Source: JAXMAZ01 sp046350115 (lineage in GTDB: Bacteria; Planctomycetota; Planctomycetia; Gemmatales; Gemmataceae). From it: a stretch of DNA of 64,000 nt. The stretch spans positions 62,001 to 126,000 of the forward strand of contig JAXMAZ010000020.1 in the NCBI GenBank assembly GCA_046350115.1. The letters are read 5' to 3'. The translations under genes and the position numbers were made by a program. The notes under the pieces are model-generated. The model was not told where the DNA came from. It saw only the letters and a list, made by a program, of their open reading frames with translations, and searched no databases. Below are positions 8,161 through 17,146 of this stretch, piece after piece (position 1 is the first letter of the stretch; every line of letters begins with the position of its first letter).

Positions 8161-9033
8161 TCACGCGGACAGGTACACATACGCCCCGATCACCAGGGCC
8201 ACCAGCCCGGACCCGCCGGCCACCGCCCACAGCACGCTCTGCTGCTTGCGGGCCAGGGCCAGCGACGAGATCGTCGCCCCGATCTGGGCGGCCAGCATGG
8301 CGTAGAAGAACTTCCGGCTCTTGTCCTGGTGCCGGTCCGACTCGGCCGCCGACACCTTCACCCGGGCCTCGTACAGATACCCCACCCCCTGGTTCAGCCC
8401 GGCCTCGATCCGATACCGCCGCTGCTCCAGTTCATACCCCGCCGCCTGGGCGGCCGGCAGCGGCGTCTTGTCCCCGGCCGCCAGCTTGCCCGCCGCCTTG
8501 ATCGTCGGTTCCCACTCCCTGTCGAGCTGCTCGACCGCCTTCTCGGCGTCGTTGATGGCCGCGTTGATGGTCGCCTGCGGGACGCGGCCGGCCTGCCGCA
8601 ACTGCTCGGCCTCCGGCGCCCGGGCCTGGATGTCGGCCAGCAGCTTCTTGAGCGCCTCGTCGGCCACCTCCGGCAGCTTCGCCGGGGGCGGCCCGTCCCC
8701 GGCCAGCCAGGCCGCCGGACTGTTCGGCTCGCCGTTCGAGCCGGCGAACGGGTTCGGCGGGTTGCCGGCCGTCGCCCGCAACTGGGCCGCGGCCACCTGG
8801 CAGATGAGTGACCGGTCCCGCTTGAACCCGGCCAGCGTCCACTGGCTAGTCGCCTTCGCCTGGTCCTGGGCGGCGTAGCTCCGCCAAAACATGGCACGCT
8901 GCAGCTCACTGGTGCTCATCCCGGCGAACGCGGTGGCGATGGCGGTCAGGGCGATCGGCAGGGCCGCCCCGGCCTTCTCGAAAAAGGACTTCGGCGGGTC
9001 GGGCGGGGGGGTAGCGGTCGGGTCCGACGACAC
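8161..9033 (-). CDS. Membrane protein with N- and C-terminal TM segments, DUF4337-like
   Basis: 290 residues from a GTG at 9033, chosen for the GGAGG just upstream. A hydrophobic stretch lies near residues 24-41 (ALPIALTAIATAFAG). It is followed by FWRSYAAQDQAKATSQW, a long charged region with coiled-coil character, and two hydrophobic segments near the C-terminus. The 'AQDQA...W' signature and topology resemble DUF4337 proteins, whose function is unknown. It is divergent from lysS. Confidence 0.6.
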   Translation of the reverse strand: MSSDPTATPPPDPPKSFFEKAGAALPIALTAIATAFAGMSTSELQRAMFWRSYAAQDQAKATSQWTLAGFKRDRSLICQVAAAQLRATAGNPPNPFAGSNGEPNSPAAWLAGDGPPPAKLPEVADEALKKLLADIQARAPEAEQLRQAGRVPQATINAAINDAEKAVEQLDREWEPTIKAAGKLAAGDKTPLPAAQAAGYELEQRRYRIEAGLNQGVGYLYEARVKVSAAESDRHQDKSRKFFYAMLAAQIGATISSLALARKQQSVLWAVAGGSGLVALVIGAYVYLSA

Positions 9034-9136
9034 GGCGGCGTCCTCCGGCGGTCGGGACAGTGTACTGCGGCGACCCGCCGGCCGCCGCCCGGGTCCGTAA
9101 AATGGCCGTTCCTTCACAACCGAACGAGGCTCCGCC

Positions 9137-10651
9137 GTGGCGACCGACCGCACCCCGAACGAACCGACCGACCTGGCCGAAGTGCGGGCGGAGAAGCTCC
9201 GGCAGATCGCCGCACTCGGCATCGACCCGTGGGGACGGCGGTTCGACGGCCGCCAGCCGATCGCCGACATCCGCAAGCTGCCGGCCGGACCGTTCGACGA
9301 CGCCAAGCCGGCCGGGCCGAAGGTCCGGGCGGCCGGCCGCCTGGTCCGCCATCGCACCGGCGGCAAGCTCCAATGGCTCGAACTCCAGGACCAGTCCGGC
9401 CGCGTCCAGGTGATGGTCCGCGTCAACAAGGTGACGGCCGACGAGTGGAAGCTGGTCAACCTGCTCGACCTCGGGGACATCGTCGGGGTGGACGGCGAGT
9501 TCGGGCACACCAAGACCGGCGAGCTGACCGTCCAGGCGGACAAGCTCACCTTCCTCGGCAAGTCCCTGGAGCCGCACCCGAAGGACGTGTTCGGCCTCGG
9601 GGACGTGGAGTACCGGCTGCGGCACCGCTACCTGGACCTGATCTACACCCCGGACACCCTCCGCCGGGCGACGCAGCGGGTGCAGGTCATCCGCACCATC
9701 CGCGGCTACCTGGACGGCCGCGGGTTCCTGGAGGTGGAGACGCCGACCCTGCACGCCATCGCCGGCGGGGCGGCGGCCCGGCCGTTCGAGACGTACCACA
9801 ACGCCCTCGGGCTGCCGCTGGTCCTGCGGATCGCCCTGGAATTGCCTTTGAAGAAGCTGCTGGTCGGCGGGCTGGAGAGGGTGTACGAGATCGGCCGGGT
9901 GTTCCGCAACGAGGGGATCAGCCCGCGGCACAACCCCGAGTTCACGATGCTCGAGCTGTACGAGGCGTACGGCGACCTGTTCAGCATCATGGACCTGACC
10001 GAAGGGCTGATCGTCGCCTGCGTGGACGCCGTCGGCGGCGGCCGGCAGCTCCCCTACGCCGGCCACACCGTCAACTTCGAGCCGCCGTTCCAGCGGGTGA
10101 CGTACTCCGAGCTGTTCCGCCGGCACGTCGGCTGCGACCTGTTCGACGCCGACGCGGTCCGGGCCGCCGCCACCGCCGCCCACATCCCGCTCGCGATCAA
10201 GGACGAGAAAGCGGGAACGACAACGGAGAAGGAACACGAGGTACTCGTCCACGAGTTGTTCGAGCGGAAGTGCGAGGAGCACCTGACCGGCCCGGTGTTC
10301 GTGTACGACTACCCGGCCGCCCTCTGCCCGCTGACCAAGCGGAAGCCGGGCGAGCCGCGGCTGGCCGAGCGGTTCGAGCTGTACGTCCGGGGGATGGAAC
10401 TGGCCAACGCTTACACCGAGTTGAACGACCCGGTGACGCAGGAGGAGACGTTCCGCCGGCAACTGGCCGGGCTGGGCGAGGAGGAGTCGATGGCCAAGAT
10501 GGACGACGACTTCATCCGCGCCCTGCGGCACGGGATGCCGCCGGCCGGCGGGCTGGGCATCGGCATCGACCGGCTCATCATGCTGCTGACGGACGCGGCC
10601 AGCATCCGCGACGTGATCCTGTTCCCCCTGCTGCGGCCGGCCGGCGCCTGA
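9137..10651 (+). CDS. lysS: Lysyl-tRNA synthetase, class II
   Basis: 504 residues, normal length. An N-terminal OB-fold anticodon domain (RAAGRLVRHRTGGKLQW) precedes a class II core. Motif 2 is FRNEGISPRHNPEFTMLE, and motif 3 is GIGIDRLIMLLTD...SIRDVILFP. The start is GTG with GAGG upstream. It charges tRNA-Lys in the cytoplasm. Stands alone between a membrane-protein gene and unknown genes. Confidence 0.97.
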   Translation: MATDRTPNEPTDLAEVRAEKLRQIAALGIDPWGRRFDGRQPIADIRKLPAGPFDDAKPAGPKVRAAGRLVRHRTGGKLQWLELQDQSGRVQVMVRVNKVTADEWKLVNLLDLGDIVGVDGEFGHTKTGELTVQADKLTFLGKSLEPHPKDVFGLGDVEYRLRHRYLDLIYTPDTLRRATQRVQVIRTIRGYLDGRGFLEVETPTLHAIAGGAAARPFETYHNALGLPLVLRIALELPLKKLLVGGLERVYEIGRVFRNEGISPRHNPEFTMLELYEAYGDLFSIMDLTEGLIVACVDAVGGGRQLPYAGHTVNFEPPFQRVTYSELFRRHVGCDLFDADAVRAAATAAHIPLAIKDEKAGTTTEKEHEVLVHELFERKCEEHLTGPVFVYDYPAALCPLTKRKPGEPRLAERFELYVRGMELANAYTELNDPVTQEETFRRQLAGLGEEESMAKMDDDFIRALRHGMPPAGGLGIGIDRLIMLLTDAASIRDVILFPLLRPAGA

Positions 10652-10761
10652 AAAACGGCCAGAATTGGTGTCCGGTGTGCCGCCCGGCGGTCGCTCACCA
10701 AGCGGTGTGATTGCGCCCGGTCGGTGCAGCTTCGCCCACCGTCCTGCCTCGGAGGTCGCCC

Positions 10762-11769
10762 ATGACTTATACCGACGCCCAGCTAAACCGCATCGTCGGC
10801 GCGGTTTACACCGAGTCTGAGCTGTACGGGTGCATGGTCGGATACCAAGGGGGCGGGAGTTCACGGGTGCTGCACTACGGGATGGCCCCGTCGGTCAACT
10901 GGGGGCGGGTGGTGACGGTGATCGAATCGGTCGATACGATCGGGCCGATGCCGGCCCCGCCGGCCGCGACCGACCCGACCGACCCGGGGCCGCCGCCCAA
11001 GATCAGCAACCGGAGCGTCTTCGGCAAGGAGCTGCTCGGGGCCGGGCTGAGCTGCGGGCTGACCGTCCTGTCCGGCATGGCGGTGATCGGCGGGGCGGCC
11101 GCCGAGGTGCCGACCGGCGGGGCGTCCACCGCCCTGGTGGTCCTCGGCTGGGGCGGGCTGGTCACCTCGTCCATCCAGTGCGGGAACGCCCTCGTCCGGG
11201 TCGGGACGGCCCTTGCCGACCCGGACGACAACACCTTGCAGCGGTGGGACGACAACAAGGTGTACTCCGGCATCATCCTGGCCGTCGACGGGGCCGGGGT
11301 GGTCTTCTCCGTCGTCTCCCTGCCGTTCGCCGTCCGCAACCTGCTGGCCGTGCTCGAGCGGCGGGGCGGCATGGTGGCCGCCGCCCAACTGGAGAAGATG
11401 ACCCGGGAGGAGCGGCGGAAGGCCATCCAGAAGGCGGTGAACGAGGCGAGCAAGTCGCCGGACGGCCGCAAGGCGGTCAAGGAGGCCCTTGAGAAGGCCG
11501 GGCTGAAGCCCGGCCAGGTCGGCGCCACCTTCGCCGGCAAGGCCGGCAACGCCGAGCGGGCCGCGGTGGTCAGCCGGGTGCTGACCGAGGAGACCGCCCG
11601 CCGGCTCAGCTCGTCCATCCGGGACGTGGTCGGCGGGTTCGGCGGGCTGGCGGCCAGCGCCACACCGAGCGGGTACGTGGCCTCGGCCAGCGGGTCGCTC
11701 AACGCCCTGATCGTCCACGTCTTTCCCGGCAGCCCGTTCGACAAGCCGGAGTTCCCCGAAGCCAAGTGA
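10762..11769 (+). CDS. Hypothetical protein with central hydrophobic region
   Basis: 335 residues; ATG at 10762 with GGAGG 7 nt upstream. Residues 1-85 are soluble and end in a Pro-rich linker. Residues about 105-205 hold three Gly/Ala-rich hydrophobic stretches (AVIGGAAAEVPTGGAST, VLGWGGLVTS, VDGAGVVFSVVSL). A basic helical part (about 220-255) follows. No family recognised. This Gly-rich hydrophobic plus helical layout occurs in secretion-system effectors and colicin-like proteins, but nothing here proves it. Confidence 0.6.
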   Translation: MTYTDAQLNRIVGAVYTESELYGCMVGYQGGGSSRVLHYGMAPSVNWGRVVTVIESVDTIGPMPAPPAATDPTDPGPPPKISNRSVFGKELLGAGLSCGLTVLSGMAVIGGAAAEVPTGGASTALVVLGWGGLVTSSIQCGNALVRVGTALADPDDNTLQRWDDNKVYSGIILAVDGAGVVFSVVSLPFAVRNLLAVLERRGGMVAAAQLEKMTREERRKAIQKAVNEASKSPDGRKAVKEALEKAGLKPGQVGATFAGKAGNAERAAVVSRVLTEETARRLSSSIRDVVGGFGGLAASATPSGYVASASGSLNALIVHVFPGSPFDKPEFPEAK

Positions 11770-11802
11770 CCGACCGGCCGCAACCCCGACCCGAGGCACC
11801 CG

Positions 11803-12576
11803 ATGACCGCCCGCCTGTCCGCCCTGGCCGTTCTGTTGCTCGCCGTCCCCGCTGCCTCGGCGGCGGACGATTGGGTGCCGCTGTTCAACGGCAAAGACCT
11901 GACCGGGTGGACGCCGAAAGTCACCAAGCACAAGCTCGGGGAGAACCCGTTCGACACCTTCCGGGTCGAGGGCGGGCTGCTCAAGGTGCGGTACGACAAG
12001 TACCCGGGCCAGTTCGACGGCCAGTTCGGCCACCTGTTCCACAAGGACAAGCTGTCCCACTACCGGCTGCGGGTGGAGTACCGGTTCGTCGGCGACCAGT
12101 GCCCCGGCGGCCCCGGCTGGGCCACCCGCAACAGCGGCGTCATGCTCCACTGCCAGTCGCCGGACACCATGCGGGCGGACCAGGAGTTCCCGGTGTCCGT
12201 CGAGTGCCAGTTCCTCGGCGGGCTGGGCAAGGGGAAGCGGACCACCGCCAACATGTGCTCGCCCGGCACCAACGTCGTCCTCGCCGGCAAGCTGTTCACC
12301 CCGCACTGCACCAACTCGAAGTCGAAGACGTTCGACGGCGACCAGTGGGTGACGGTCGAAGTCGAAGTCCGCGGGGCCGGCAAGATCAGGCACTTCGTCA
12401 ACGGCGAACTGGTGATGGAGTACGAGCAGCCGCAGTACGACCCCAAGGACGCGGACGCCAAGAAACTGATGGGCGCCGGCGGGCTGCTCATCAAGGAGGG
12501 GTTCATCTCCCTCCAGGCGGAGAGCCACCCGGTCGACTTCCGCAGGGTCGAGGTGATGAAGCTGCCGGCCGAGTGA
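11803..12576 (+). CDS. Secreted DUF1080 (3-keto-disaccharide hydrolase) domain protein
   Basis: 257 residues with a signal peptide (AVLLLAVPAASA, cut near residue 20). It then shows the DUF1080 opening DWVPLFNGKDLTGWTPK and later strands FVNGELVMEYEQPQY. Members adopt a concanavalin-like fold and are expanded in Planctomycetota; some hydrolyse 3-keto-glycosides. Two further DUF1080 domains are in the kinase at 13495-16008. Confidence 0.9.
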   Translation: MTARLSALAVLLLAVPAASAADDWVPLFNGKDLTGWTPKVTKHKLGENPFDTFRVEGGLLKVRYDKYPGQFDGQFGHLFHKDKLSHYRLRVEYRFVGDQCPGGPGWATRNSGVMLHCQSPDTMRADQEFPVSVECQFLGGLGKGKRTTANMCSPGTNVVLAGKLFTPHCTNSKSKTFDGDQWVTVEVEVRGAGKIRHFVNGELVMEYEQPQYDPKDADAKKLMGAGGLLIKEGFISLQAESHPVDFRRVEVMKLPAE

Positions 12577-12590
12577 GGCGGTTCGGCTTT

Positions 12591-12697
12591 GTAGGGCGGG
12601 TCAAGCGTCTTTGGACGCGCCGACCCGCCGCAACCGGCAAGCGATCGTTGCCCACTCCGGCGGGTCGGCGTCCAAAGCGACGCTTGACCCGCCCTAC
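12591..12697. repeat. Family A palindrome, GTAGGGCGGGTCAAGCG type
   Basis: Ends GTAGGGCGGGTCAAGCGTC and GACGCTTGACCCGCCCTAC, with a second stem of GGACGCGCCGACCCGCCG and its complement inside. The loop carries CAACCGGCAAGCGATCGTTG (12631-12650), the shared loop core. Confidence 0.92.
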
Positions 12698-12837
12698 GGC
12701 CGACCACCGCACCGGACCGGTTTGCGTTCTACGGTTGGGCGAGGCTCCGCCCCGAGGACGCCGCATGTCCGCCGACGACGACCTGATCCCGCTCACCCCG
12801 GCCGCCCCCCAACCCGGCGGGCGGCCGGTGGGGGGCG

Positions 12838-13491
12838 ATGAAGCCCCGGTCCCGGGCGTCCTACATCACCCCGCCGCCGGCCGTGGACACCCCGGTCCCG
12901 AACCGCCCCGACCCTTACGCCGGAGCGATCGACCCGGCCGGCCGACGACTGACCGGGTTCTACTGCCGGGTCGTGTCGGCCGGGATGCTCGGCGGGGTGA
13001 GCGGGTCGGTGTACCGGGCGTTCGCCGCCGACGACTGCCTCATCCTGGTGGACAGCGGCCTCACCTCCCTCGACCCGAATGCCCCCCAGGGGGGCGGGAT
13101 GGTGGCCACCGCCATCGCCGGCGGGATCGGCGGGGCGCTCTTGGCCGGGGCGGTCGGGTCGGTGGCGGCCCTGTCCGCCCGGGCCCGGGTGGAGGCCATC
13201 ACCTCCGCCCTCGAGCAGGCGGACGAGCGGGCCGTCCGGGCCTACGTCCGGGGGGACAAGAACGGGAAGATGGTGCCGACCACCGGGCTGGTCGGGGTGA
13301 CGGTCGCCCCGCTCTCGACGTGGGACAAGATGGCCCACCAGGGGGTGGCCAAGGCGACGTTCGCCGCCCCGGTCGGCGGGGTGGCCGGGCTGCACCTGCT
13401 GTCCATGCACGACCTCGGCCCGGCCATCGGCGAGTTCACCCGGCTGTCCGGTTCGACCGCCCGGGTGATGATCGACTGGACGGCCATCTGA
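12838..13491 (+). CDS. Hypothetical protein with Gly-rich hydrophobic segment
   Basis: 217 residues. The N-terminus is Pro-rich, and the middle has a glycine-zipper-like hydrophobic stretch (VATAIAGGIGGALLAGAVGSVAAL, about residues 88-111). No domain recognised. A better start may be ATG 12764, preceded by GAGGA, reading MSADDDLIPLTPAAPQPGG. That frame would have to shift once in the run of G at about 12828-12834 to join this one. The stop is 3 bp from the convergent kinase stop. Confidence 0.6.
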   Translation: MKPRSRASYITPPPAVDTPVPNRPDPYAGAIDPAGRRLTGFYCRVVSAGMLGGVSGSVYRAFAADDCLILVDSGLTSLDPNAPQGGGMVATAIAGGIGGALLAGAVGSVAALSARARVEAITSALEQADERAVRAYVRGDKNGKMVPTTGLVGVTVAPLSTWDKMAHQGVAKATFAAPVGGVAGLHLLSMHDLGPAIGEFTRLSGSTARVMIDWTAI

Positions 13492-13494
13492 CCG

Positions 13495-16008
13495 CTACTC
13501 CGGCAGGTCGGGTAGCCCCTGCCAGAGGACTTTGCCGGCCGGGTCGGTCACCTTCAGGTCGGTGAACCGCATCGCCCCGGAGTCCACCACCCGGATGCCG
13601 ACCATGCCGCGGGCCGGCATCGGCGGGTCCGCCCGGTGGATCGGCCGGCCGTCGAAATACGTCTCGACGGTCTTCCCGCGGACTTTGGCCCGAACCGTGT
13701 GCCAGGCGTTCGGCCGCAGGATGTTCGGCAGGTCGGCCCGCGGCAGCCCGTACTTCTCGCCGCTCAGGAACCCCCCGAGCGAGGAATACCCCTCGATCGC
13801 GATGGCAGTGTTGCTCGCGAACCCGAACGGGAACAGCCCGGCCCGGAGGACCATCACCGGGGCGCCGTTCGCCTGCCGGCCGCCGGTGTACTCGTGGTTG
13901 GCCCGGACGAACAGCGTCCCGCCGTTCAGCCCGCGGACGTCCCGGACCCGGGCGGAGAAGTCGTAGTCGGTCCACTCCGGGTCGCCGAAGAACAGCCAGC
14001 CGAAGTTGCCGGCGCTGCCGTCGAGTATCAGGTCTTTCCCCTCGACCCGGTAGATGGCCTTGCCGGTGGTCTTGAACCACCGGTTGCGCACGGCCGCCAT
14101 GTGGCGGGCCTCGGCCGACGACACCAGGGTGCCGGCCGGCGGCGCGGGCGGCGGGGGCGGAGACGGGGGGGCGGCGGCGGACGCCGCGACCAGTTCCTTG
14201 ACCTCGATCGAGCGGACCTCGACCACCGTGTCCGGGTTCAGTTGCTGAAGCCCGATCCGCCCGCGGGTGAACCGCCGGACCGGGTCCGTGTACTCGACCG
14301 CCGTCACCCCGTTCACCCGCACCGTCAGCCGGTCGCCGACCGCGATCACCTCGTACCTCACCCACTCGTCCGGCCGGCCGGCGGCGGCGTCCAGCCGGGC
14401 CACCACCTTGTTCTCCACGTAGATGCTGCCGGTCGGCGGGCCGTTGTTGCCGGAGTAGTTGATCTGCACCTCGTACCCGTCGGCCGGCGACCCCGTCTTC
14501 GCCACCTGGTCCCCAGTACGGACGAACAGCCCGCTGTTCCCGGCCTGGTTCACCCGCACTTCGGCCCGCAACTGGAAGTCACCCAAAACGCCGTCGGAGA
14601 TGAGGTGCGACCGGCCCGACCCGCCGCGGGCGACCAGCACCCCGTCCTCCACCCGCCAGTTGTTCGGCTGGCCGGGGAGCGGGTGCCACCCGGCCAGGTC
14701 GCGGCCGTTGAACAGCGGCACGAACCCGTCGGACACCACCCTGCCGCTCACCGGCACCTGCGGCGGGGCCGGGGCGGCGGGCGCGGCCGGGCCGGCCGCC
14801 GGCTCGACTGCCGCCACTGCCTTGTCGTCGCCCGGCTGGCGGAACCGGACCACCAGCACCCCGACGGCCGCCACCAGCACGGCCGCCGCCAGCCCCCCGG
14901 CCACGATCGCCGGCGTCCAGTTGGGGGCCGGCTGGGCCTTCCGCTTCGGCCGGGTCGGGGCCGGCTTCTTCTTCGGCGGGTCGAAGTCTTCCGGGTTCAG
15001 GTACGCCGTGCGGGCCGGGACCGGCAGGTCGGCCCCGACGATCGTGGCCGGGCGGGTCGGCGGCCGGGCGACCGGAGGCAGCTTCGGGGCCGTGTCGGCC
15101 GGGGGGACCGTGTCCGCCGGCCGCACCACCGGGGCCGCGGCACCGGGCTTGGTGAACGGGGCCAGAGCCTTGGCCACCTCGCCCGGGGTCTGGAACCGGG
15201 CGGCCGGGTTTTTGGCCAGCATCCGGGCAACCACCGCCGCCAACTCGGCCGGCACGTCCCCGCGGACCTGGTCCAGCGGCACGGCCGTCTCGTACCGGTG
15301 GGCGTCGATCAGGGCGAGCAGCCCGTCCGCCCGGAACGGCGGCCGGGCGGTGAGCAGGAAGTACAGGGTGCAGCCCAGCCCGTAGATGTCCGCCCGGTGG
15401 TCCGCCCGGGCGGCGTCGGCGGCCTGTTCCGGGGCCAGGTACTCCGGGGTGCCGAGCAGCCGGCCGGCCCCGGTCAGGTCGGTGTCGTCCGTGTCGCCCG
15501 CGGTCGCCTTGGCCAGCCCGAAGTCGCACACCTTGACCGTCGCCTTCGCCCCGTCCTGGTGAAGGATCAGGTTGCTCGGCTTCACGTCCCGGTGGGCCAT
15601 CCCCTTCTCGAAGGCGTGCTGCAGCCCGGCCGCCGCCTGCGCGGCGTACCGGCAGGCCACCGGCACCGGCAGCGGCCCGTTCGCCTGCACCACCCGGGCC
15701 AGGTCCTGCCCGGGCACGTACTCCATCGCAAACACCAGCAGGTCGCCGACCTCGGCGGCCGAGTACGCGGACACCACGTTCGGGTGCTGGAGCCGGGCCG
15801 CCGCCCGCATCTCCCGCAGGAACCGGTCGGCCGCCCCCGGCTTGCCCAGGTGCTGCCGGCTGACCACCTTCAGCACCTCCGGCCGGTCCAGCAGGCGGTT
15901 GGTGGCCAGGTACACCACCCCCATCCCGCCCCGGCCGAGTTCGCGGACGTCGGTGTACTGCGAGTGGTCGGCCAGTTCCGGCGGGACGGACGAGCGGGCG
16001 GGCGGCAT
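13495..16008 (-). CDS. Ser/Thr protein kinase fused to two DUF1080 domains
   Basis: 837 residues. The kinase domain (about 18-285) has GRGGMGVVY, the lysine in VLKVV (K47), HRDVKPSN, the DFG motif in CDFGLAKA and GTPEYLAPEQ, so it looks active. A Pro-rich linker leads to one TM helix (about 368-390). Two DUF1080 domains follow outside, beginning FVPLFNGRDLAGWHPL (about 432) and around AVRNRWFKTTGKAIY (about 645). The outer domains probably sense or bind a carbohydrate-like ligand while the kinase signals inside; this is inference from the architecture. Confidence 0.93.
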   Translation of the reverse strand: MPPARSSVPPELADHSQYTDVRELGRGGMGVVYLATNRLLDRPEVLKVVSRQHLGKPGAADRFLREMRAAARLQHPNVVSAYSAAEVGDLLVFAMEYVPGQDLARVVQANGPLPVPVACRYAAQAAAGLQHAFEKGMAHRDVKPSNLILHQDGAKATVKVCDFGLAKATAGDTDDTDLTGAGRLLGTPEYLAPEQAADAARADHRADIYGLGCTLYFLLTARPPFRADGLLALIDAHRYETAVPLDQVRGDVPAELAAVVARMLAKNPAARFQTPGEVAKALAPFTKPGAAAPVVRPADTVPPADTAPKLPPVARPPTRPATIVGADLPVPARTAYLNPEDFDPPKKKPAPTRPKRKAQPAPNWTPAIVAGGLAAAVLVAAVGVLVVRFRQPGDDKAVAAVEPAAGPAAPAAPAPPQVPVSGRVVSDGFVPLFNGRDLAGWHPLPGQPNNWRVEDGVLVARGGSGRSHLISDGVLGDFQLRAEVRVNQAGNSGLFVRTGDQVAKTGSPADGYEVQINYSGNNGPPTGSIYVENKVVARLDAAAGRPDEWVRYEVIAVGDRLTVRVNGVTAVEYTDPVRRFTRGRIGLQQLNPDTVVEVRSIEVKELVAASAAAPPSPPPPPAPPAGTLVSSAEARHMAAVRNRWFKTTGKAIYRVEGKDLILDGSAGNFGWLFFGDPEWTDYDFSARVRDVRGLNGGTLFVRANHEYTGGRQANGAPVMVLRAGLFPFGFASNTAIAIEGYSSLGGFLSGEKYGLPRADLPNILRPNAWHTVRAKVRGKTVETYFDGRPIHRADPPMPARGMVGIRVVDSGAMRFTDLKVTDPAGKVLWQGLPDLPE

Positions 16009-16052
16009 GGGACGACGCTCGGGGCTTCGGGAGTCCGTTAAAGCTTAACACC

Positions 16053-16095
16053 CGCCGGTCAGTCCGCCACCCGTTTCGCGATCCCTTTACAGAAG
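16053..16095. other. Duplicated 3' end of the amidase gene
   Basis: This 43-bp stretch matches 16232-16274, the last codons and stop of the amidase gene, at about 37 of 43 positions. On the minus strand it would still read Lys-Gly-Ile-Ala-Lys-Arg-Val-Ala-Asp-stop against Gln-Gly-Ile-Thr-Lys-Arg-Val-Ala-Asp-stop. The palindrome 16106-16206 lies between the two copies. Confidence 0.88.
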
Positions 16096-16105
16096 AGATG
16101 CAGTT

Positions 16106-16206
16106 GTAGGGTGCGTGGAGGCTTTGCGCAACGCACCGCTCGACTCCCAAGCGTGGTATAGCCACCGCTTGGGCTATGCGGTGCAAAACCCCGCCCCGCA
16201 CCCTAC
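16106..16206. repeat. Family A palindrome with an internal hairpin
   Basis: Ends are GTAGGGTGCGTGGAGGCTTT and CGCACCCTAC, with imperfect arms (TTTGCGCAACGCACCG against CGGTGCAAAAC). The loop contains a second hairpin, CCAAGCGTGG...CCACCGCTTGG. Flanked by the duplicated amidase tail. Confidence 0.85.
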
Positions 16207-16237
16207 AAAAGACGGCCGCCCAGCGTTCAATCGCCGG

Positions 16238-17116
16238 TCAGTCGGCCACCCGTTTCGTGATCCCCTGGTAGAAGTCGATCCGCCGGTCGCGGAAGAACGG
16301 CCAGTGCCGCCGCACCTCTTCCATCAGCTTGCGGTCGCAGTTCACCACCAGCAGCTCGTCCTTGTCCGCACTCGCCCGCTTCACGATCCGGCCGAACGGG
16401 TCGGCGACGAACGACTGGCCCCAGAACTCGATCCCGTCCCCGGTGATCACCTCGTGCCCGACCCGGTTGACCGCCGCGACGTACGTCCCGTTGGCGATGG
16501 CGTGGCCCCGCATCGACGTCTCCCAGGCCGAGTGCTGGGCCTCCCCGTACTCGGCCTTCTCCTTCGGGTGCCAGCCGATGGCCGTCGGGTAGAAGATGAC
16601 CTCGGCCCCTTGCAAGGCGGTCAGCCGGGCCGCCTCCGGATACCACTGGTCCCAGCACACCAGCGTCCCCACCTTGGCCCGCTTGGTGTCGAACACCTTC
16701 CACCCCAGGTCGCCGGGGGTGAAGTAGAACTTCTCCAGGTACAAGGGGTCGTCCGGGATGTGCATCTTGCGGTACAGCCCGAGCAGCGAGCCGTCGGTGT
16801 CGTACACGGTGGCGGTGTTGTGGTAGACGCCGGCCATCCGCCGCTCGAACAGCGACCCGACTACCACCACCCCGTGCCGCTTGGCCGCCGCCGCCAGCCG
16901 GTCGGACGACGGCCCGGGGATCGGCTCGGCGGTGTCGAAGAACCGGTGCTCCTCGACCTGGCAGAAGTAGTGGCCGGTGAACAGCTCCGGCAGGCAGACG
17001 ATCTGCGCCCCCTGCTTGGCCGCCTCGGCGATGGCCGCGTCCGCCTTGTCCAGGTTCGGCCCGGGGTCCGGGTGGACGGCCATCTGCACCAGGGCGATCG
17101 AGAACGTGTCTTGCAT
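16238..17116 (-). CDS. Carbon-nitrogen hydrolase, N-carbamoylputrescine amidase-like
   Basis: 292 residues. The nitrilase-superfamily triad is visible: Glu44 in CLPELF, Lys117 in YRKMHIPDD and Cys154 in LVCWDQWYPEAARL. The YRKMHIPDDP, CWDQWYPEAARL and FYPTAIGWHP segments match plant and bacterial AguB enzymes, which convert N-carbamoylputrescine to putrescine, CO2 and ammonia. No agmatine deiminase (AguA) gene is adjacent. Its 3' end has been duplicated downstream of a palindrome. Confidence 0.88.
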   Translation of the reverse strand: MQDTFSIALVQMAVHPDPGPNLDKADAAIAEAAKQGAQIVCLPELFTGHYFCQVEEHRFFDTAEPIPGPSSDRLAAAAKRHGVVVVGSLFERRMAGVYHNTATVYDTDGSLLGLYRKMHIPDDPLYLEKFYFTPGDLGWKVFDTKRAKVGTLVCWDQWYPEAARLTALQGAEVIFYPTAIGWHPKEKAEYGEAQHSAWETSMRGHAIANGTYVAAVNRVGHEVITGDGIEFWGQSFVADPFGRIVKRASADKDELLVVNCDRKLMEEVRRHWPFFRDRRIDFYQGITKRVAD

Positions 17117-17146
17117 ATCGGCTCCGGGGTCGGAGGGAGGGTTAAC

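Noticed and set aside
13636..16041. 801-codon plus-strand frame opposite the kinase-DUF1080 gene
   Set aside because: Composition is typical of antisense frames at high GC and no motif is present, while the minus strand has complete kinase motifs.
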